Assembly: GCA_023678885.1 (NCBI GenBank)
Contig: CM043001.1
Coordinates: 6,396,001-6,460,000, forward strand
Length of the DNA stretch: 64,000 bases
From: Pogostemon cablin
Lineage: Eukaryota; Streptophyta; Magnoliopsida; Lamiales; Lamiaceae
Reading direction: 5' to 3'
Every line of letters starts with the position of its first letter. Positions within the stretch are counted from its first letter, which is position 1. The position numbers and the translations under genes were made by a program. Shown here one piece after another: positions 58,547 through 64,000 of the stretch. The notes under the pieces are model-generated. The model was not told where the DNA came from. It did no database searches and was given only the letters and a program-made list of their open reading frames with translations.

Positions 58547-61212
58547 TGTCACGACCGATTTTTTTTCTTACATCAATAAATAAAAATAAATAACCTTTCC
58601 TTTTATATTTTTTATAAAATACAATTTTCACAAAACAACTCATCACACCGGCCCAACAGGTCGTCATCCATGTATACAACTCTCAGGATCTGATGGCACC
58701 CCAAACACCAGCATCGTATACAATTTACCTACAATGCATAAACTAGTAAGATAAAATCTCAGTAAGTAGAAATCATGCAAGACAGTGCATGGACAAGCTT
58801 TTCTCAAGGCCATCGCCCTTTTCTTAATTTTTCTAGTTGGTCTCTTTTATTTTGAAAATTGTTCACGTTGCGGGATCCCCACGATACACTTATGATATGC
58901 ACCCCAAATTAGCTCAATAGACATACTTAGTATCAGATTGATTTTTTTGATCCCTGAATAAAGTATTGGGGGCAATTTTTTCGAACCCCGAATAAAGATG
59001 AGCCGATAAATGACTCATTGAGTCAACACATGACTCGGATCACCCTGTGATCCCTGAATAAAAGTGAGCCGACAAGCGACTCATTGAGTCAACACATGAC
59101 TCGAATCGTCACGCGATCCCTGAATAAAGTGAGTCAACACATGACTCGGAATGACTTTCGTCGGTCCTTGAAAGCGTGCATATATAGTGGACGCACACAC
59201 CATTAGTATATTATTAATTTGGGGAAAACGCTTTTCATGATTATGCATGGTATACAACCAGGACAATTAAATATGCATCATAAACCATTTACGATATCAA
59301 TATCAACATTTAATCACAGTAAAGCAACAACTTAATTTCAATTCACACAGATACATTTCTTGAATAACAACTTCACCTCGATCACATAGATTCATTTATA
59401 GAATAATCACTTCACCTTGAATCACACGGATCCCTTTTTGAAATGACAACTTCATCTCCGATCACACAAATCCTTATAACCAATATCTTCTCAAATCATA
59501 CAGATATATTTTCAACAGTTTCCCATCACACAGATCTATATAGGACAATGATATTATTTCAAATCACATAAATTCACAACTTGTATCGCAAATTTACACA
59601 AATAATTTACAAATAACATTATTGAATGTGAAACCTACTTTCCCCAAATCACATAAATCAACAGCTTGTATCACAAATTAATCCCTAATAATTCATAACA
59701 TAATTAAACTAGTCACAAATAATTCATAACATAATTATCACATATTAATCACAAATAATTCACGCACAACATGTTTATGCATTGTTGTTGGACTTCTACT
59801 TACCTGAACTCCAACAATGTACTATAGACCTACACACGTTCTCCCTCTCTTCTTTTCCCAGCACGTTCCTGTTGGATTGTATACTAAAAGTCTAGCTTTA
59901 GTATGAACAATGTCATAACAACATTTGAAATGAGAATCATTGATCAAATGATTGCATCTTATAATTTATTTTATATGCATGATGCAATAGTCCATTTACT
60001 TTATACTGTAGATAATATGTTGTGCGACAACACGCAGAAGATCATATTATCGGTTTTCTTATAAAGTATAAACAGATGCTCACAACTGAGATAGACGGGG
60101 ACTCTCTATCGGTATGGTTGTAGTGTGGTTTGGTATTAGCTTGTCTTGGCTATAGAATCACATTAGTGCACTTGTGTGTATTGAGTAGGACCGCTTGAGA
60201 TCGTTCTTCTTATACTGACTATATAGTAGAACTTGATCTCTGTTATTATGGAAGTTCGTGCTCTTAATCCCTATACAATAACCTCGACACGTAGGGCAGT
60301 ATGTATTTCTTTGATTCATCAATGTGTGAGATTTATAAGTATTAAATCAATATACTCGGTGAGTTGGAAAGTAGTGCTGTCTCTATGGTGTGCTGTTGAT
60401 TGTAGAAGGAATCCATGTCCGTCATAGGTTGATGATGTCCCCTTGAGGAGCTCATAAGATTTATCATGTAAATCTTGCAAGTGGATTAATTTCCGGCATG
60501 ATAATAAGGTTGAGTGGTACTACTCTCGGATGAGATATTAATTAATTTGAGTTGTCAGTAACTTAATTAATTAAGGGACATTGTATTTCTTAAACATGGG
60601 GAGACCATCGGGCTCATAATAAGAAGGAGCCCAGAACATAATTTTGGGATTGGACGGGTAGTGCAGTAATAATATTTTAGTGGACTATATTATTATTATT
60701 GGATTTAATTAAAAGCTTTGGGCTAAGCTTGGTTAATTAAATTCAATTGAGGTCCAATCAAATTTCTCCTCCTGGTCCCTACTGTAGCCCAAGTATATAA
60801 GTCATCTCAGTTCCTGTTAAACCTAAGTCTGTGCCTCATTTGACATACGGGAGACAACAGAGAGCAGATTGAGAGAACTCTGGGGATTGTTGACCACCCA
60901 ACACCAGAGTTGACTTTGGGATATACGGTAGAAGATCAGAGGTAGTTCTCTACAGATCATCCTCTACACCAACCCAGAAGTACGGTAAACAATTCTAATT
61001 GCTTCCGCTGTTATTGTTTATCTGTAATTCTAACGGATCACGTTGAACCGCACGATCCAATTGCTAACAGTTCCCCCCTCTTCTTTTCCCGTCCCGTCAT
61101 GCACGTTCTCCCTCTCTTCTTTTCCCAGCATGTTCTCCTCTCTTCTTTTCTCGTCCCGTCACGCACGTTCTCCCTCTTTTCTTTCCCACTTTCTCTCTCT
61201 CTCTTCTTTTTT

Positions 61213-61267
<55 letters not shown>

Positions 61268-61517
61268 TATATTATTTTTTTTTCGCAGCCTGCTGATTTT
61301 CTAATCTCTCCAAAATGGGGGTAATGGAGCATGTATATATATAGGAGTTGGAATTAACGGTTTCACTGCCTTAAACTTAAAAATATAAATAATCTTATTA
61401 TTATTATAGTTGGCTAATATGTGATTTACCTAAAGTTGGAGTGGGTGCTACATTTCACCACATCAAACCATTAAAACTATGAGCCATTAATTGGCCACGT
61501 ATGGCTAACGTGTATTA

Positions 61518-61553
<36 letters not shown>

Positions 61554-61881
61554 CCATTACAAATATACGTGCAATACTTAATAACTAAGATATGATACAT
61601 TTACAAATTAATACATTTTCTTACCACAATTATTATTATGAGAACACGTGCGATACTTAATAACTAAGAAATAATATATTTATACACATGACACAATTTA
61701 ATTATATATATCCAAATTAATGCACGTATATTCACATATTGTCACCATTTTTATAATAGATGTATTAAATAAAAATGCAAAGACAAATAAAATGCAGAAA
61801 TAATTACCACATTATTATCACATATTTATAAAAATGCATAAAAAATAAATTATAAAATAGGAAAAATTCTCAGGTATTACA
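58547..61881 (-). repeat. 3' LTR of the long-LTR element (with solo LTR inside)
   Basis: TGTCACGACC at 58547 to GGTATTACA at 61881. It contains a tandem block (GATCCCTGAATAAA...GAGTCAACACATGACTCG, three units at about 58950-59155), a run of ATCACA(C)AGAT motifs (59390-59600), the nested solo LTR, (TA)n at about 61216-61271 and (ATT)n at about 61519-61553. Short ORFs in it have no family. Confidence 0.82.
59870..61069. mobile_element. Solo LTR with 5-bp target duplication
   Basis: 1200 bp from TGTTGGATTG to TTGCTAACA, flanked on both sides by GTTCC (59865-59869 and 61070-61074). The other LTR copy, at 63390-63415, lacks it, which confirms the insertion site. Ends and composition fit a Ty1/copia LTR. 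It was left by recombination between the two LTRs of a full element. Confidence 0.9.
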
Positions 61882-61893
61882 TCCTCCCCACCT
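61882..61893 (-). other. Polypurine tract of the long-LTR element
   Basis: AGGTGGGGAGGA on the minus strand, directly before the LTR start TGTAATACC. It primes plus-strand DNA synthesis. Confidence 0.75.
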
Positions 61894-62086
61894 TATGAAA
61901 ATTTCATCCTCCAAATTTAGTCTCACTCTACTTCAGCATTTTATAGTCATCACATTTGAAATAAATGAGACCATAGTTATGTTCATATAAAATCACATAT
62001 TTGACAAAAAATAAAACTTACTGGTCTGGTGGTGTACCACAGATTCCGAGATTATATACATGGACAGTCTACAGGACCATAATCGT

Positions 62087-62098
62087 GCTCTGATACCA
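62087..62098 (-). other. Primer binding site (initiator tRNA-Met)
   Basis: TGGTATCAGAGC on the minus strand, three bases after the LTR end at 62102. This matches the 3' end complement of plant initiator Met tRNA, the usual primer of many plant LTR elements. Confidence 0.85.
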
Positions 62099-62101
62099 CT
62101 C

Positions 62102-63753
62102 TGTCATGACCTATTTTTTCTTACATCAATAAATAAAAATAAATAACTTTTCCTTTTATTTTTTTTATACAATACAATTTTCACAAAATAGCTCATCACA
62201 CCGGCCCAACAGGTCATCATCCATGTATACAACTCTCAGGATCTGATAGCACCCCAAACACCAGCATCGTATATAATTTACCTACAATGCATAAACTAGT
62301 GAGATAAAATCTCAGTAAGTAGAAATCATACAAGAGAGTGCATGGAAATGCTTTTCTCAAGGCCGTCGCCCTTTTCTTAATTTTTCTAGTTGATCTATTT
62401 TATTTTGAAAATTGTTCACGTGAGATCCCCACGACACACTTATGATATGCACCCCAAATGAGCTCAATAGACACACTTAGTGTCGGATCAATTTTTTCGA
62501 TCCCTGAATAAAGTATTGGGGATAATTTTTTGAACCCCGAATAAAGATGAGCCGATAAATGATTCGTTGAGTCAACACATGACTTGGATCACCCCATGAT
62601 CCCTGAATAAATATGAGCCGACAAGCGACTCGTTGAATCAACACATGACTCGAATCGCCTTGCGATCCCTGAATAAGGTGAGTCAACACATGACTCAGAC
62701 CGACTTTCGGCAGTTCCTAAAAAAGTGCATATATGGTGGCCGCACACTCCATTAGTATCTTATTAATTTGGGGAAAATACTTTTCATGATTATGCATGGT
62801 ATGCAACTAGGATAATTAAATATGCATCATAAACCATTTACAATATCAATATCAACATTTAATCACATTAAAGCAACAACTTAATTTCAATTCGCACAGA
62901 TACACTTCTGGAATAACAACTTCACCTCGATCACATAGATTCATTTATAGAATAATCACTTCACCTTGAATCACACGGATCTCTTTTTGAAATAAAAACT
63001 TCATCTCCGATCACACAGATCCTTATGACCAATATCTTCTCAAATCATACAGATATATTTTCAACAGTCTCCTATCACACAGATCTATATAGGACAATGA
63101 TATTTCAAATCACATACATTCACAACTTGTATCACAAATTTATACAAATAATTTACAAATAATATTATTGAATATGAAACTTACTTTCCCCAAATCACAT
63201 AAATCAACAGCTTGTATCACAAATTAATCCCAAATAATTCATAACATAATTAAACTAGTCACAAATAATTCATAATATAATTATTACATATTAATCACAA
63301 ATAATTCACGCACAACATGTTTATGCATTGTAGTTGGACTTCTACTTACCTGAACTCCAACAATATACTATAGACCTACAAACGTTCTCCCTCTCTTCTT
63401 TTCCCAACACATTTCCCTCTCTTCTTTTCCCATCCCGTCACGCACATTCTCCCTCTTTTCTTTTCCACTTTCTCTCTCTCTTTTCTTTTTTTCTTTTATA
63501 TATATATTTTTTCTTCGCAGCCTACTGATTTTCTAATCTCCCCAAAACGGGGGTAATGGAGCATGTATATATATAGGAGTTGGAATTAACGGTTTCACCG
63601 CCTCAAACTTAAAAATATAAATAATCTTATTATTATTTTAGTTGGCTAATATGTGATTTACCTAAAGTTGTAGTGGGTGCTACGTTTCACCACATCAAAC
63701 CAATAAAACTATGAGCCATTAATTGGCCACGTATGGCTAACGTGTATTAAGTA

Positions 63754-63788
<35 letters not shown>

Positions 63789-63857
63789 CTATTTCAAATA
63801 TACGTGCAATACTTAATAACTAAGATATGATACATTTACAAATTAATATATTTTCTT
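62102..63857 (-). repeat. 5' LTR of the long-LTR element, cut at 63857
   Basis: Starts TGTCATGACC and parallels 58547-59864 plus 61075-61614 with scattered differences, so the two LTRs have diverged since insertion. It has the same tandem block (about 62500-62700) and (ATT)n (about 63753-63789), but a much shorter TA run. Homology stops at 63857 (TTCTTAC), where new DNA begins. Confidence 0.82.
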
Positions 63858-64000
63858 ACACGTTAGTTCATGAGCAAGCCTATGGTGAATTGGTTCTAAC
63901 CGGTTGATGAGTGATGTTCAAAACCCTACTCTATAGAGTGTTGAGTGAATTTGATATCCTATGAGAGGCTTGGATTGAAAGGGGTTTGATTACTCTTTTG
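63858..64000. other. Unassigned DNA at the right edge
   Basis: 143 bp that do not match the other LTR. It is probably another insertion or a deletion joint; too short to classify. Confidence 0.3.

Larger units (their letters stand above)
58547..63857 (-). mobile_element. Nonautonomous LTR element with very long LTRs
   Basis: Two direct copies of a long LTR flank only 220 bp of internal DNA without ORF. Left copy 58547-61881 (about 2.13 kb once the nested solo LTR is removed), right copy 62102-63857 (its outer part is missing). In minus orientation the LTR starts TGTAATACC and ends GTCATGACA. The primer binding site and purine tract at the two internal edges set the orientation. It is inserted in the copia gag. 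With no coding capacity it must have moved with help from another element (LARD/TRIM-like). Confidence 0.82.

Noticed and set aside
61043..61296. Two overlapping Ser/Phe-rich ORFs ending in a Tyr-Ile repeat
   Set aside because: They translate the CT-rich and (TA)n simple repeats of the LTR; the corresponding ORF at 63334 is the same artefact.

Overview
The window is nuclear DNA of a flowering plant. It has split genes with plant-type introns, plant LTR retrotransposons, Helitrons, CACTA and Stowaway-like elements, and an endogenous plant pararetrovirus. A eudicot is most likely; I cannot name the species. Only three genes look alive: a 14-exon calreticulin (16333-20137, +), a 4-exon universal stress protein (22307-20835, -), and a 12-exon chloroplast protein of the LPA3/DUF1995 family (37369-41654, +). 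Calreticulin and the stress protein are tail-to-tail about 0.7 kb apart. Almost everything else is transposon, virus remnant or satellite-like repeat.

1-15354: a Ty3/gypsy gag remnant and a diverged tandem array are followed by a decayed endogenous pararetrovirus (2637 to about 13986). A CACTA transposon interrupts the virus. Its two ends (8565 and 13303) now point the same way, and its 3-bp target duplication appears as TAT on one side and as the complement ATA on the other, so part of the locus has been inverted. Between the ends lie pieces of host genes on the minus strand: an organelle-type HSP90 with its introns, and a ribosomal protein eS17 pseudogene. An LTR with its polypurine tract and a Helitron 3' end close the block.

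15355-22962: the calreticulin promoter carries an exact ER-stress element (CCAAT-N9-CCACG), followed by calreticulin and the stress protein gene.

22963-37250: a decayed autonomous Helitron (Rep with an HUH motif plus PIF1 helicase), a TGTACA-rich minisatellite, two nested Stowaway-like MITEs, an inverted Helitron scrap, an unidentified minus-strand ORF remnant and a 1.2-kb minisatellite with higher-order structure.

37250-42026: the LPA3-like gene, with an apparent non-AG 3' splice site and an exon relic in an intron.

42027-64000: two more copies of the same Helitron family, then a series of nested insertions. A Sirevirus-like Ty1/copia element (-) sits in the Helitron with TSD accac; an LTR element with very long LTRs and only 220 bp of internal DNA sits in the copia gag; a 1.2-kb solo LTR with TSD gttcc sits in one of those LTRs. 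The copia element carries an additional ORF downstream of pol with a plant-transposon-protein-like region.
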